DNA from: Syntrophorhabdales bacterium
Lineage (GTDB): Bacteria > Desulfobacterota > Syntrophorhabdia > Syntrophorhabdales > WCHB1-27
Direction: 5' to 3'
DNA length: 60,009 nt
Assembly: GCA_035541455.1 (NCBI GenBank)
Contig: DATKNH010000112.1
Coordinates: 1 to 60,009 of the forward strand
The notes below the pieces were generated by a model, which was given only the letters and a program-made list of their open reading frames with translations, made no database searches and was not told the origin of the DNA. Both the position numbers and the translations under genes were made by a program. Shown here piece after piece: positions 7,912 to 16,879 of this stretch (within the stretch, counting starts at the first letter, position 1; each line of letters opens with the position of its first letter).

Positions 7912-8985
7912 TCATCTCATCTGCCTCTTGGGACTTCGCACGCCGGCACCCGCCTGCGATTCACGTACAGCCCCGGGACTGTTATTCAGATTGCTTGCCC
8001 TTGGTCCTGCAGAGGCAACTGAAACCAGCTCGAACACTTCTTCCTTGCCGTCTCTAGAAAATACAAAAATTTTATGTTCACCCGGTTTGCATTTAATGAT
8101 GTCATCGACGTTGGCATCAGTCACATCGACCCCGTCGATCCTCACTACCGTATCACCTGATTTAATCCCGGCTTTCTGTGCGGGCCCTCCCCTTGTAACT
8201 GAATCGACATCTTTTGTTTTGGGGTTGATCTGCATTCCCCAGTCACCGGCATATACGTGAGGATCATCAGAATATACCCGGACGTATGATTCTCGTGGAG
8301 CATCTGTGCTAGCCGGCGGAAGAGCAGTGTGAGCGGTCGAAGCTGGTGGTGGAGTCGTTTCTCTCAATGTCGGATAGAGCCCTGCCTCTTCTATTATGTG
8401 GTCAATTGCCTCCAGGAGTGCAGGGCCTGCCGTGGTCGAAAAAAACTCCGTATCGTTATTCCCCTGTTTGTCGTGCAGTTGGATAAAAAGATATGAGGTC
8501 ATGAGCCAGGTCACCATTTCAGACCTGCTCGCGTCATACGTTTGGAGAGAATCCGTGTTCTCGGCCAAGCTGATTATGGAGCGATCAAAGCTGTAGCCTG
8601 CCTGCCCGTATACCCGTCGCCCCCACTCCAGATATTTCTTGAATAGCACGTACTGTACTTTCTGCATGACCTTGCGATGGGCTTCCTCAGGGGTAGAAGC
8701 CCCTACACTTCGGTTGATTTCTTCAGGACTAGAGGCATTCGGAAAAGTTTCTCTCATGATACTATTCTCATCAAGGGTTGCTGATGGCCCCAGCCCAACC
8801 AAATCTAATGAACGCTTTAATCGAATGAGTGCTTCAGCCGTTGATGGAACAGCAGGTTTATTGTCTGTTATCCCCTCGGTGGATTCGACTGTCTTCTCAC
8901 CCTCCGGGTTTGGTTCTGCTGCAGTTAATACCGAGAGCCCCATAAGAAAGATGAGGATGTTCAGTGCCACAATATGCCTTGTCAT
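7912..8985 (-). CDS. Exported PDZ-domain protein
   Basis: 357 residues with a signal peptide (ALNILIFLMGLSVLTAAEP). A helical middle region of unknown fold (about 45-200) and a Pro/Thr/Ala-rich linker follow. A PDZ domain lies at about 240-325, with GGPAQKAGIKSGDTVVRIDGVDV as the diagnostic carboxylate-binding/helix segment. No protease domain is present, so it more likely recruits or senses exported proteins. GGAGG precedes the ATG by 4 nt. It converges on the zinc-ribbon gene. No operon partner is evident. Confidence 0.78.
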   Translation of the reverse strand: MTRHIVALNILIFLMGLSVLTAAEPNPEGEKTVESTEGITDNKPAVPSTAEALIRLKRSLDLVGLGPSATLDENSIMRETFPNASSPEEINRSVGASTPEEAHRKVMQKVQYVLFKKYLEWGRRVYGQAGYSFDRSIISLAENTDSLQTYDASRSEMVTWLMTSYLFIQLHDKQGNNDTEFFSTTAGPALLEAIDHIIEEAGLYPTLRETTPPPASTAHTALPPASTDAPRESYVRVYSDDPHVYAGDWGMQINPKTKDVDSVTRGGPAQKAGIKSGDTVVRIDGVDVTDANVDDIIKCKPGEHKIFVFSRDGKEEVFELVSVASAGPRASNLNNSPGAVRESQAGAGVRSPKRQMR

Positions 8986-9125
8986 AAGTCCTCCACAACT
9001 CAGTTTTCGGCAGGATTTTCAGACTATTAAGGCAGGCAATTTTCTCGGTTAAGGGGATGAGAGAGGACGCGCAGGATCATTTTCGTTCAGTGCCCCCCAT
9101 AGAGATTGCTCGGTCATGAGAGTGC

Positions 9126-9572
9126 TCAGTCATGTGCCCCACGGCGCCAAGTCTTGAGCATCGAATCAATTTTTTCCATCGGAGTACCCGCGATGACATT
9201 GACAACCAGCCAGACGGCATCGGCTACCAGGGTCCTGCGATTCATAACGTCAGTGTAAAAGGATTCTATACCATCAATGAGCTGCCGGTTTGTTACCTTC
9301 TCAAAATACTTGGAATGGTAATCACCATACGATTCCAGTACCTTTTCCATGCACGCATTCATCTTGGTGTCTTTGGCGAAATTCCAGTACGAGAAGTTGC
9401 TACCCAGGCCCATGCCATCGAGGAAGCCGTTAACGTAACCTGAACGCGTGAGCGGGTCCTGATTGAGCCACCAATTGCCATCCCTTCGATTTTCTTCGGC
9501 GGCTGAAACGGCGGGCAGAATGCTTGCCAAACAAATAAGTACCAGGACTTGTACGATGAAATTGCGTTTCAT
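9126..9572 (-). CDS. Secreted small hypothetical protein
   Basis: 148 residues from the ATG at 9572, with GGAGG 7-8 nt upstream. An N-terminal signal peptide (FIVQVLVLICLASILPAVSAAEE) is followed by a mature domain with WWLNQDPLTRSGYVNGFLDGM, a conserved-looking DGIESFYTD segment and a C-terminal helix. The R-x-GYVxGxxDG pattern recalls Rap1a/Tai-like periplasmic immunity proteins, but this resemblance is weak and I do not assign it. It is transcribed on its own, divergently from nrdJ. Confidence 0.62.
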   Translation of the reverse strand: MKRNFIVQVLVLICLASILPAVSAAEENRRDGNWWLNQDPLTRSGYVNGFLDGMGLGSNFSYWNFAKDTKMNACMEKVLESYGDYHSKYFEKVTNRQLIDGIESFYTDVMNRRTLVADAVWLVVNVIAGTPMEKIDSMLKTWRRGAHD

Positions 9573-9801
9573 TGTCCCACCTCCGTAGTGCGGCCCGACC
9601 TTAAGAACCGCTTTGCGGTGAATTCGGTAGCAACCCCTGCTATAAGGGTTGTAGCACACTTTCCAGTCTTTTTCTCTCTCGGCCTGTTTTCACGAGCCCA
9701 AGGCCAGGAAGCACTATGGCTGCGGGTTCCGGGATACCAAATCTGTAAGAGCGCTGGGAAGCGTGGTCTAAGGGCGTCGGTAATCTAATAGAAGATTTGG
9801 C

Positions 9802-9831
9802 TTGACGATCACTATATATAGTAGGTATATT
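9802..9831 (+). promoter_or_regulatory. Candidate sigma70 promoter for nrdJ
   Basis: TTGACG at 9802-9807 and TATATT at 9826-9831 are separated by 18 bp, about 78 bp upstream of the nrdJ ATG. The spacer is almost entirely occupied by a perfect palindromic core matching an NrdR box. That would place a repressor between the -35 and -10 elements. Confidence 0.5.
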
Positions 9832-9848
9832 GACAATATATACTAGAT
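9809..9848 (+). promoter_or_regulatory. Candidate NrdR box pair upstream of nrdJ
   Basis: Box 1 (9809-9824) contains the perfect palindrome ACTATATATAGT and matches 13 of 16 positions of the NrdR consensus acaCWAtATaTWGtgt. Box 2 (9833-9848) matches about 11 of 16. Centre-to-centre distance is 24 bp, less than the roughly 31 bp (three helical turns) typical of NrdR pairs, so box 2 is less certain. NrdR represses ribonucleotide reductase genes in response to dATP/ATP. Confidence 0.45.
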
Positions 9849-9908
9849 GTTGTGTTTACGCATCAACAACTCAACATTTTACCCATGTTCTGAGAAGGAG
9901 ACTGTATC

Positions 9909-12119
9909 ATGGACAATCATCAGCCCATCGCCCCACGATTATCGAAAAACGCCTCAACGGTCCTGGAGCGACGCTATCTGCGAAAAGACCAGCATGGCCA
10001 CGTTATTGAAACGGCCGCTGATATGTTCCGGCGTGTTGCAAGCGCGATTGCCCAGGCTGATACAAAGTTCAGCGATGGCGCTGGCACTCAAGCTCTGGCA
10101 CGTCAATTTTATGATATCATGGCCAACCTCGAGTTCCTGCCTAACTCCCCTACGCTCATGAATGCCGGCCGCGAGCTCGGTCAACTGTCCGCATGCTTTG
10201 TGCTTCCCATTGGAGACTCTATGGAGGGGATATTTGATGCAGTCAAACACACCGCCCTCATCCATAAGTCGGGCGGAGGAACAGGCTTTTCTTTTTCGTC
10301 TCTCCGTCCCAAGAATGATGTTGTCCGGTCAACCACGGGCATCTCCAGCGGACCTGTTTCTTTCATGCGAGTCTTCGACACCGCCACGGAAGCCGTCAAA
10401 CAAGGCGGTACAAGGCGAGGCGCCAATATGGCTCTCATGCGCGTCGATCACCCGGATATCCTGGAATTTATCCGGTGCAAGGCCGACCAGAAGCAGTTGA
10501 ACAATTTCAACATCTCGGTGGGCCTGACCGACGCCTTTATGGAGGCATTGGAACGGGATGAATCCTATCCGCTGATCAATCCCCGGAGCAAGGAAGTTGC
10601 TGGAACAGCGAGAGCCAGCGAGGTCTTTGACCTGGTTGTCAGGCATGCATGGGAGAATGGAGAGCCTGGTATCATTTTTCTCGATCGTTTGAACCGGGAC
10701 AACCCCACCCCTCATGTCGGCACTATCGAATCCACAAACCCGTGCGGCGAGCAGCCGCTGCTCCCCTATGAATCCTGCAACCTGGGGTCAATCAACTTGG
10801 GCCTGATGGTAAAGGACGGTCAAATCGACTGGCAGCGACTGCAAGGGATTGTGCATCTGGCGGTACATTTTCTCGACAACGTGATTGAGCTCAACCGATA
10901 CCCCCTGCCCGAGATCGCCCGGATGACGTACGCCAACCGAAAGATCGGTCTTGGTGTCATGGGGTGGGCTGACATGCTCATCGCACTCGGGATTCCTTAC
11001 TGCTCGGAGCATGCGATCGAACTCGGCGGGAAGGTCATGGAGTTTATCAATGAGGAAGGACATCGTGCCTCCATCGGTCTTGCCAGGGAGAGAGGTGCAT
11101 TTCCTAACTTCGAAGGCTCACTTTTTTCTCAACAGGGAAAACCCCTGGTCAGAAACGCTACGGTTACCACCATTGCTCCGACAGGAACGCTTTCTATTAT
11201 TGCGAATGCCTCATCCGGAATCGAACCGATTTTTGCCGTCTCATTTGTACGGCAGGTCCTGGACAACAACACCCTGGTCGAGGTCCACCCCTTGTTCGAG
11301 ACCATGGCAAGGAAAAGCGGGATCTATTCTGAGGCCCTCATGGAGAAAATTGCCGAGCACGGCACGATCCAAGACATCGAGGAGATTCCTGCTGATATCC
11401 GCCGCATATTCGTTACAGCCCACGACATCACACCGGAGGATCATATCCGCATGCAGGCGGCATTTCAGAAGAGCACGGACAATGCGGTAAGCAAGACGGT
11501 GAATTTTCCGAAAACTGCTACGGTTGAGGATGTCAGGAAGGTCTACGAGCTTGCGTACGGACTGGGCTGTAAGGGCGTCACGATATATCGTGACGGGTCA
11601 CGGGAACACCAGGTGCTCTCTACCGCGAAGACGCCGCAAGAATCGGGGGAGAGCGAGGCAAGAATCGTCCGTGAACGTCCTGTATCCCTCGGGGGCTGGA
11701 CCTACCGCATGCAGACCGGCTGCGGGCCTCTCTACGTTACCATTAACGAGGACGAAAATGGGCTGTTCGAGTTGTTTACCACCATGGGCAAGGCTGGCGG
11801 TTGCGCCGCTTCACAAAGCGAAGCCATCGGCCGGATGGTCTCTCTTGCCTGGAGAAGCGGCGTTCAACCGGAAGAGGTCACCAAGCAGCTTCTGGACATC
11901 TCCTGCCATTCACCTTCCGGCTTTGGTGAAAACAAGATCCTCTCTTGCGCCGATGCGGTGGCCAAGGCTATTCGGAACCACATGTCTTCCAATGGTCATT
12001 CGGGCAAAATGGAAAGGAGGCCGCCGCTTAAAGGAGCGTGCCGCGAATGTGGCGGCAAGGTGGAGCACGAAGGAGGTTGCTCCGTGTGTCATTCCTGCGG
12101 GTTCAGCGAGTGTGCTTAG
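9909..12119 (+). CDS. nrdJ: Adenosylcobalamin-dependent (class II) ribonucleotide reductase
   Basis: 736 residues. It makes deoxyribonucleotides using B12 to generate the thiyl radical, without oxygen. Visible signatures are NSPTLMNAGRELGQLSACF (substrate-site cysteine), HKSGGGTGFSFSSLRP, TRRGANMA, NPCGEQPLLPYESCNLGS (active-site cysteine and general acid/base residues), and ATVTTIAPTGTLSIIA. A TSCxxxx-type C-terminal domain follows, and the tail is a zinc-ribbon-like CRECGG...CHSCGFSEC segment carrying the redox-shuttling cysteines. AAGGAG precedes the ATG by 9 nt. No class I or III enzyme is seen here. A candidate NrdR-controlled promoter lies upstream. There is no cobalamin riboswitch signature. 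The gene stands alone between the divergent secreted-protein gene and the convergent MATE gene. Confidence 0.95.
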   Translation: MDNHQPIAPRLSKNASTVLERRYLRKDQHGHVIETAADMFRRVASAIAQADTKFSDGAGTQALARQFYDIMANLEFLPNSPTLMNAGRELGQLSACFVLPIGDSMEGIFDAVKHTALIHKSGGGTGFSFSSLRPKNDVVRSTTGISSGPVSFMRVFDTATEAVKQGGTRRGANMALMRVDHPDILEFIRCKADQKQLNNFNISVGLTDAFMEALERDESYPLINPRSKEVAGTARASEVFDLVVRHAWENGEPGIIFLDRLNRDNPTPHVGTIESTNPCGEQPLLPYESCNLGSINLGLMVKDGQIDWQRLQGIVHLAVHFLDNVIELNRYPLPEIARMTYANRKIGLGVMGWADMLIALGIPYCSEHAIELGGKVMEFINEEGHRASIGLARERGAFPNFEGSLFSQQGKPLVRNATVTTIAPTGTLSIIANASSGIEPIFAVSFVRQVLDNNTLVEVHPLFETMARKSGIYSEALMEKIAEHGTIQDIEEIPADIRRIFVTAHDITPEDHIRMQAAFQKSTDNAVSKTVNFPKTATVEDVRKVYELAYGLGCKGVTIYRDGSREHQVLSTAKTPQESGESEARIVRERPVSLGGWTYRMQTGCGPLYVTINEDENGLFELFTTMGKAGGCAASQSEAIGRMVSLAWRSGVQPEEVTKQLLDISCHSPSGFGENKILSCADAVAKAIRNHMSSNGHSGKMERRPPLKGACRECGGKVEHEGGCSVCHSCGFSECA

Positions 12120-12197
12120 TTGATTTTGAAGGTCATTCTGTTACAAATCCAATGGTACGCGCAAGGTGCAGCAATGAACCTTCTCTCTATCGGCTGT

Positions 12198-13592
12198 TCA
12201 CTCAACGACCGGGAGCACGGGAGGAGCTTTGATGACTGTCGAAGTTTTCCACTTTCCGGAAAAATAGTAGAGCAGACTGGCAACCATAGTCGCCATAAAG
12301 CTCAGTGCCACGGCCACCCATATGCCATTCACTCCAAGGCTGGTCTTTGACAAGAGCCACGAGCCGGGTACCCTCACGATCCACTGCGACATCAAGGAAA
12401 GCATCATGGTGATCATGGTGTGACCGGCGCCGTTGATGACACCATTCGACACGAAGGCAATCGAGAAGAAAAGGTAGCAGGGACCCACGATGTGCAGGTA
12501 GCTGACGCCTATGTCCACGACGTTTGGATCGTCCCCGAGACCGAACATCATGAGGATCAGCCTTGAAAGAAAGACGGCAAACAGGGATATGAGGATGGTG
12601 ATTGACGACGTCATGACAAGGCCCCACCGGAATATCTCCTTCACTCTGTGCGTCTTGCGCGCGCCGAGGTTCTGCCCGGTGAGCGCGGCAGTCGCCATAC
12701 TCATGGACAGGGCGGGCATGAAAACGATCATGTCCACCCGCCCCACGGCTCCAAAGGCGTTTGTTGCTGCGGCTCCGAAGCCATTGACGAAGCTCACTAT
12801 GAAGAGGCTGCCGATGGAGACGAGTGACTGTTGCACGATGGATGGAAGCCCTATCTTGAAGAGCAGCAGGGTGAGGTGTCTGTCCAGCATGAGTTTCCGG
12901 GGATGAAATGCGATCAGGTGCTTCTTTCGGTTCAAGTACAGGATGTTCACCGCTACGGCGCTTGCCTGGGCGACAATGGTCGCGTACGCTGCGCCGTTGA
13001 GGCCCCACTGCGGAAAAGGGCCGAATCCTCCGATGAAGAAAGGATCGAGCACTGCGTTGAGGCCGAGCCCCACGGACATGAATACGAGAGGGGTAAGGGT
13101 GTCGCCTATCCCCCTGAGCATGAAGTTGACGAGCATGCCGAAATAGAAGAACATGAAAGCGGCTAGGTTCAAGCGCAGGTAGGTCGAGGCCATGGCATAG
13201 TTCTCGGGCGGCGTCGCCATGAGTCTCAAGAGATGATCGCTCAAGAGAATCCCCGTGATAGTCAACACCGTTGCGATGAGCAGGCATAGGGAGAAGGCGT
13301 TGGCCACCACCTTCTCCACCATAGCGTAATCTTTTCCCCCGTAATATTGCGACACGACAATGGTGGTCGCGATCGACATGCCCATGGCAAAACCGAAGAG
13401 CACATAGAGTACGGGTAAACTGACTCCCACAGCTCCCACCGCATTTTCTCCGATGAGGTGCCCCACCCAGATGGTATTTATCAGGCTGTAGCCGATCTGC
13501 AGCGCATTGCCTGCCAGCATCGGGATGGAGAAGAGCAGGAGGTGTCTGGGTATACTGCCCTCTGTGAGGTCCTTTCCGAACTTTTTGGCCAT
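12198..13592 (-). CDS. MATE-family multidrug/Na+ antiporter
   Basis: 464 residues and about 12 transmembrane segments in two homologous halves. Marks include the opening SIPRHLLLFSIPMLAGNALQ, INTIWVGHLIGENAVGAVG, AMGMSIATTIVVSQYYGG, and the second-half repeat LVSIGSLFIVSFVNGFGAAATNAFG with TGQNLGARK. MATE proteins export cationic drugs or metabolites in exchange for Na+ or H+. An unrelated-looking 508-residue frame on the same strand is a shadow of this gene. It converges on nrdJ and is not obviously linked to neighbours, so the substrate is unknown. Confidence 0.92.
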   Translation of the reverse strand: MAKKFGKDLTEGSIPRHLLLFSIPMLAGNALQIGYSLINTIWVGHLIGENAVGAVGVSLPVLYVLFGFAMGMSIATTIVVSQYYGGKDYAMVEKVVANAFSLCLLIATVLTITGILLSDHLLRLMATPPENYAMASTYLRLNLAAFMFFYFGMLVNFMLRGIGDTLTPLVFMSVGLGLNAVLDPFFIGGFGPFPQWGLNGAAYATIVAQASAVAVNILYLNRKKHLIAFHPRKLMLDRHLTLLLFKIGLPSIVQQSLVSIGSLFIVSFVNGFGAAATNAFGAVGRVDMIVFMPALSMSMATAALTGQNLGARKTHRVKEIFRWGLVMTSSITILISLFAVFLSRLILMMFGLGDDPNVVDIGVSYLHIVGPCYLFFSIAFVSNGVINGAGHTMITMMLSLMSQWIVRVPGSWLLSKTSLGVNGIWVAVALSFMATMVASLLYYFSGKWKTSTVIKAPPVLPVVE

Positions 13593-13898
13593 GTAGTCTC
13601 GCGCCGTGGGGAGAAGTTACAACATCCGGGAGCAGAATTACAACAGATGCTCGCGGGCAAGCCGGGTACCCGTGGGATTTTCCGCGGGCGTTACTCGGAG
13701 CATGCGTTCGCGCAGACAGGCCATGCATTCACCCACGCTTGAAAGCATGCTCCTCCGCTGCTCGACGCGGCCTGGATTGCGCTTGTTTTCCGAGAAACCC
13801 GGATTATATTAAGACAGGGCAACAAAGAGCGAAACGGATTATTGAAATCAACAATTGAGACCGAAACGGGGTTTAGCAGGATTATCCCGGAGGCCACC
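13593..13898. other. Intergenic region between divergent MATE and GSU3473-type genes
   Basis: About 300 bp holding the upstream regions of both genes. I see no convincing coding frame. An AT-rich GGATTATATTAAG near 13801 could be part of a promoter for the + strand gene. No strong terminator or operator is visible. Confidence 0.4.
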
Positions 13899-14114
13899 AT
13901 GATGTTACATGTGCAGTATCAAAATAGCCATTACGATTTTGTCAATGCTCAGACTCTTGATAGACTTCTTGCAGAAAACGAGATTCGAAGATTCAGACGT
14001 CCGTCCGAGAAGAGATGGATCTACGTTGACACTGATCCCATTAGAGGTTTAGGAGGACACTATTCAGGTCCCAACAGACGACATCGTACTTTTAGATTGT
14101 CCCTGTCTGCTTAG
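13899..14114 (+). CDS. GSU3473-family small protein
   Basis: 71 residues from the ATG at 13899, just after GGAGGCCACC (the ATG at 13902 is equally possible). The pattern MLHVQYQNSHYDFV, a Leu-rich middle, IRRFRRPSEKRWIYV, then DPIRGLGGHYSGPNRRH matches the GSU3473 family seen in Geobacter and other deltaproteobacteria, as I recall it. Length is typical. The function is unknown; the basic and aromatic C-terminus suggests nucleic acid or protein binding. It is monocistronic. Confidence 0.78.
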   Translation: MMLHVQYQNSHYDFVNAQTLDRLLAENEIRRFRRPSEKRWIYVDTDPIRGLGGHYSGPNRRHRTFRLSLSA

Positions 14115-14393
14115 TGTAGGCTGAGGTCGTCTGGCTGCTCTGCATGCTCGTCCGGTTCATAACGTGCCCGTGCAATTCATCGAAACAGGGCCAAATCTTC
14201 TCGATAAAAGGAATCTGTTACACTGGACGGATTAGGCCGTTGTACTGACAAAAAATAGCCGTATGATGTATTGCCTTTGGCTTATAGCCCCGGTAGAGTG
14301 TTACTGTACTCCTGACATCATTACAATGAGTGTTGAGGAAAAGCAGTAAGGCAGCGACGCCATGGAACGCACCATCTCCCGAGGAGGTCTGAC

Positions 14394-14615
14394 ATGAAGG
14401 CTCTTGCAAACAATTCCCTTGATACGCAGACGACAGCCTGGCGGCCAGATCCCGTTGACCGGGTCTTCAAGACCATTGAAGCAATGAACGATGATGAAAG
14501 GATTCTGTTGTATGAGAATGGAATCGAATTCATTCTCTGGCTGCGCGAGAAGAATCCGTCACTGCTGACAACGTTGGCGGCAGACATCAGAGAACGGCGC
14601 GCAGACCAAGCGTAG
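14394..14615 (+). CDS. Small hypothetical protein
   Basis: 73 residues, ATG with AGGAGG 6 nt upstream. The sequence is predicted mostly helical (DPVDRVFKTIEAMNDDERILLYENGIEFILWLREKNP), acidic in the middle and basic at the end. No cysteine couplets, signal peptide or known family are apparent. The strong ribosome-binding site is the main reason to accept it as a gene. Confidence 0.6.
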   Translation: MKALANNSLDTQTTAWRPDPVDRVFKTIEAMNDDERILLYENGIEFILWLREKNPSLLTTLAADIRERRADQA

Positions 14616-14676
14616 CTGACCAGGTTGATTCACTCCAGGCCAACAGCCGCTGCTTAATTCGGCGTGAGACGCTCCA

Positions 14677-15279
14677 TCAGTTCTTGTCTACGCCTAGTAT
14701 GGCTCCCTCCAGCGTGTCTGCAACCCATCCAATAACAAGAATCGCTCTTGCAACGCGAGGCACGTTCACTGAACTCAAGGGCACCGAGTAGTTCAAGCTT
14801 GCGATCTCATTCTCGTCCACGTGCAGATTAAACGACCAGAAGTCAGCCACGGTTTTTAGTGTGTCCAGCAAATCGTCGATGGAAGCGCCTTTAAGGTTTC
14901 CGATTTCAGTGCGTACGTACACCGAGCTCTCTTCGGCTACACCCTCGACCGGCGGAGAGAGCGTTAACACCACGGCTTGTTTTCTTTCGTTGTCTCCGAC
15001 CCTCACATTGAAAAAGACGAGATCAGTCCCGTTGGGGTCTGTAGTGATACGCGAAGTAATAATGCTCTCGGGGAAACTTAGCGATGATACGTGATCGTAA
15101 ATCTTTTGAATGACGGGGCTCTTGCACTTCGTTTCGGGCTCTTCAATAACCAGTTTGTTCTTAGCATGTCCAGGGACAACATTAACCGCGGAGCAAACAG
15201 GGCATTTCCCTTTTTTTCCGATCGACTTGAGACTGACCTCTATCTCCGCTCCGCAACTGGCACACTTAAAAATTATCAT
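14677..15279 (-). CDS. Zinc-ribbon protein with a YbjN-like domain
   Basis: 200 residues from the ATG at 15279, which has GGGGGA 5 nt upstream; a longer start at 15303 has no such site. The N-terminus is a zinc ribbon (CASCGAEIEV...GKCPVCSAVNVV). Residues about 55-200 form an alpha/beta domain with the layout of YbjN/type III chaperone-like proteins (repeated beta-strands, an EEssvyvRTEIGNL strand, then a helix and a closing amphipathic helix). This is a structural guess, not a firm family match. No operon partner. Confidence 0.6.
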   Translation of the reverse strand: MIIFKCASCGAEIEVSLKSIGKKGKCPVCSAVNVVPGHAKNKLVIEEPETKCKSPVIQKIYDHVSSLSFPESIITSRITTDPNGTDLVFFNVRVGDNERKQAVVLTLSPPVEGVAEESSVYVRTEIGNLKGASIDDLLDTLKTVADFWSFNLHVDENEIASLNYSVPLSSVNVPRVARAILVIGWVADTLEGAILGVDKN

Positions 15280-15818
15280 TCTGTCCCCCGACTTTCTTTC
15301 CATTCTACAACTTTCAGTGTCTTTTTGGAATTACAAATTCATGGCTGCGGCAAGACGGCACCTCGGGCAGTGCATCGTGCTCGCCACTCCTGCTGAGCAA
15401 CTCCGGTGCAATGGGAGCGTGTAACGCTGCGGGCGCTGTCCCTCAAGAGAAGGCACGCAATGACTCACGGCCAGGCCGGGAAGTCTGGCCATATGCGGCA
15501 ATGAATGGCTAAGGCTCGACATAAACTATCGGCTTATTTTCTCCAGAATTGACGAAGTGCAGCAGCGACCATCGCGCACAGGGAAAAGGCGCGCCATTAA
15601 AGGCTACAGATACGCTCGCGCGGGAGCAATCAGAATGCTCCGGACCTTCGTGATTAGGCCAAAAGGCTTAATGCCTCTTACTGATAAAAATTAACCCGCT
15701 GGCCGATTGCTTTTGGCATTGCGGGTCGTTACCATTACAACATGCGGTGCAAAGGATTCATTTCGGTAGGGCTGATAGACGTAAATCAAGGCATCGCCAA
15801 ACAATCGGGAGGGCAGAG
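15280..15818. other. Intergenic region, no recognised gene
   Basis: About 540 bp between divergent genes. Short frames on both strands lack ribosome-binding sites. It contains a few imperfect inverted repeats, for example around 15655-15680, and the upstream region of the lipoprotein gene at 15819. I see no RNA gene or mobile element in it. Confidence 0.4.
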
Positions 15819-16361
15819 ATGAAACGTTTAGTGGTAGTTGCTGTAATGATGCTTATTATAGGGTGTGCGGGATATGCGGCTGCAGAAGACCTGATGGAGA
15901 AGGACCTGAGAATTCTGGCCGATCAATACACAGCTGCAAGCAGCAACGGAGACACGGAACTTTTTACAAAGAGCTTCAGAAGCTACATGATAGGCTCAAA
16001 CCGGTTAAACAAAGCGGCGGAGCAGCAACGGAAGATCTATGAGTTTTCATTTGATACCACCATAGACAAATTTGAGATTATGGCTGACAAGAAAAGTTGC
16101 GTCGTAGCGAATGCGGATTACGAAGCCAAGCGACATGGACAGACCCTTGCCAAGGGCAAGATCACGGCGACGTACTCCGTCAAGGATGACAGGCTGGTTC
16201 TCGTGATGGTCAGATTTGCGGATGAAGTGGTGAAATACAAGGACGCGGACAAGCTTATCAATGAAAAATCCCAGGACAAACAGAACAACGTGATGTTTGT
16301 TCCTGACCCGAATTCCCAGCCTGATTTCAGCAACGCCAAGAAACTGGAGCAGGAGATCTAG
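15819..16361 (+). CDS. Putative lipoprotein with an NTF2/SnoaL-like domain
   Basis: 180 residues from the ATG at 15819, preceded by GGGAGGG at 5-6 nt. The N-terminus has a hydrophobic helix ending in LIIGC, a plausible lipobox, so the mature protein would be lipid-anchored. The rest begins with a long helix (LRILADQYTAASSNGDTELF), followed by alternating strands (YEFSFDTTIDKFEIM, CVVANADYEAK, GKITATYSV, LVLVMVRFA), as in NTF2-like cups. The ligand is unknown. The VanZ-like gene starts 11 bp downstream, so the two are probably co-transcribed. Confidence 0.68.
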   Translation: MKRLVVVAVMMLIIGCAGYAAAEDLMEKDLRILADQYTAASSNGDTELFTKSFRSYMIGSNRLNKAAEQQRKIYEFSFDTTIDKFEIMADKKSCVVANADYEAKRHGQTLAKGKITATYSVKDDRLVLVMVRFADEVVKYKDADKLINEKSQDKQNNVMFVPDPNSQPDFSNAKKLEQEI

Positions 16362-16371
16362 GACGATACAG

Positions 16372-16815
16372 ATGATGAAGCAAGGTGTCATACTACTGCG
16401 CTGCGAGAAGGAAGCAAGTCTTTGGAGCGATCTGAAGTTTCCGAATCTGTGGCTTGCAATCGGTCTTTTGTTGGTGACATCGGTGATAGTTCTCTCGTTG
16501 ATGCCGCACCCGCCGCACGTGGCGCAGTTCAGAGGCAATGACAAAGTCGGTCATTTTGCAGCCTACGTCGCAATGACATTCTGGTTCGATCAGATATACA
16601 GGAGGAGTCGAGCCCGTTGGGTAATAGCCATCGGGTTCGTGGTTTTGGGCATATGCCTGGAGTACCTGCAACGCCTGAGCGGGTACCGATCGTTTGAGTG
16701 CGCCGATATGGGGGCCAATGCAGCCGGAGTGCTCTGTGCTCTACTTCTGGCCCAGACTCCGCTCTCGCGATGCCTCGCCGCACTGGAAAGATCAGTACTG
16801 CGCTTCGTCTATTAG
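16372..16815 (+). CDS. VanZ-like integral membrane protein
   Basis: 147 residues with four hydrophobic segments. VanZ-family marks are the first-helix end SLMPHPP, then GNDKVGHFAAYVAMTFWF, a third helix ending GICLEYLQRLSGYRSFECADMGANAAGV. The invariant-looking K-x-x-H-F and E...R...D-x-x-N residues are all present. VanZ proteins confer low-level teicoplanin resistance in enterococci; their role in Gram-negatives is unknown. It follows the lipoprotein gene closely and ends at a bidirectional hairpin. Confidence 0.8.
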   Translation: MMKQGVILLRCEKEASLWSDLKFPNLWLAIGLLLVTSVIVLSLMPHPPHVAQFRGNDKVGHFAAYVAMTFWFDQIYRRSRARWVIAIGFVVLGICLEYLQRLSGYRSFECADMGANAAGVLCALLLAQTPLSRCLAALERSVLRFVY

Positions 16816-16819
16816 CCGC

Positions 16820-16846
16820 TGCCGGCGGAATGTCTTACCGCCGGCA
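16820..16846. terminator. Hairpin terminator between convergent genes
   Basis: A perfect 9-bp inverted repeat (TGCCGGCGG / CCGCCGGCA) with a 9-nt loop begins 5 bp after the VanZ stop. It has no strong T-run, but it lies between convergent genes and is the obvious termination structure for one or both. Confidence 0.5.
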
Positions 16847-16879
16847 ATGAACGGCCGCGGCAAAAATTCTCTAAAATCC

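Noticed and set aside
9573-9908. Cobalamin riboswitch upstream of B12-dependent nrdJ
   Set aside because: No B12-box-like sequence in the leader; the promoter seems only about 80 bp upstream.
12202-13728. Long 508-codon frame on the - strand overlapping the MATE gene
   Set aside because: It is in a different frame from the clear MATE protein and translates to a His/Arg-rich sequence without domains: a shadow frame of GC-rich codons.
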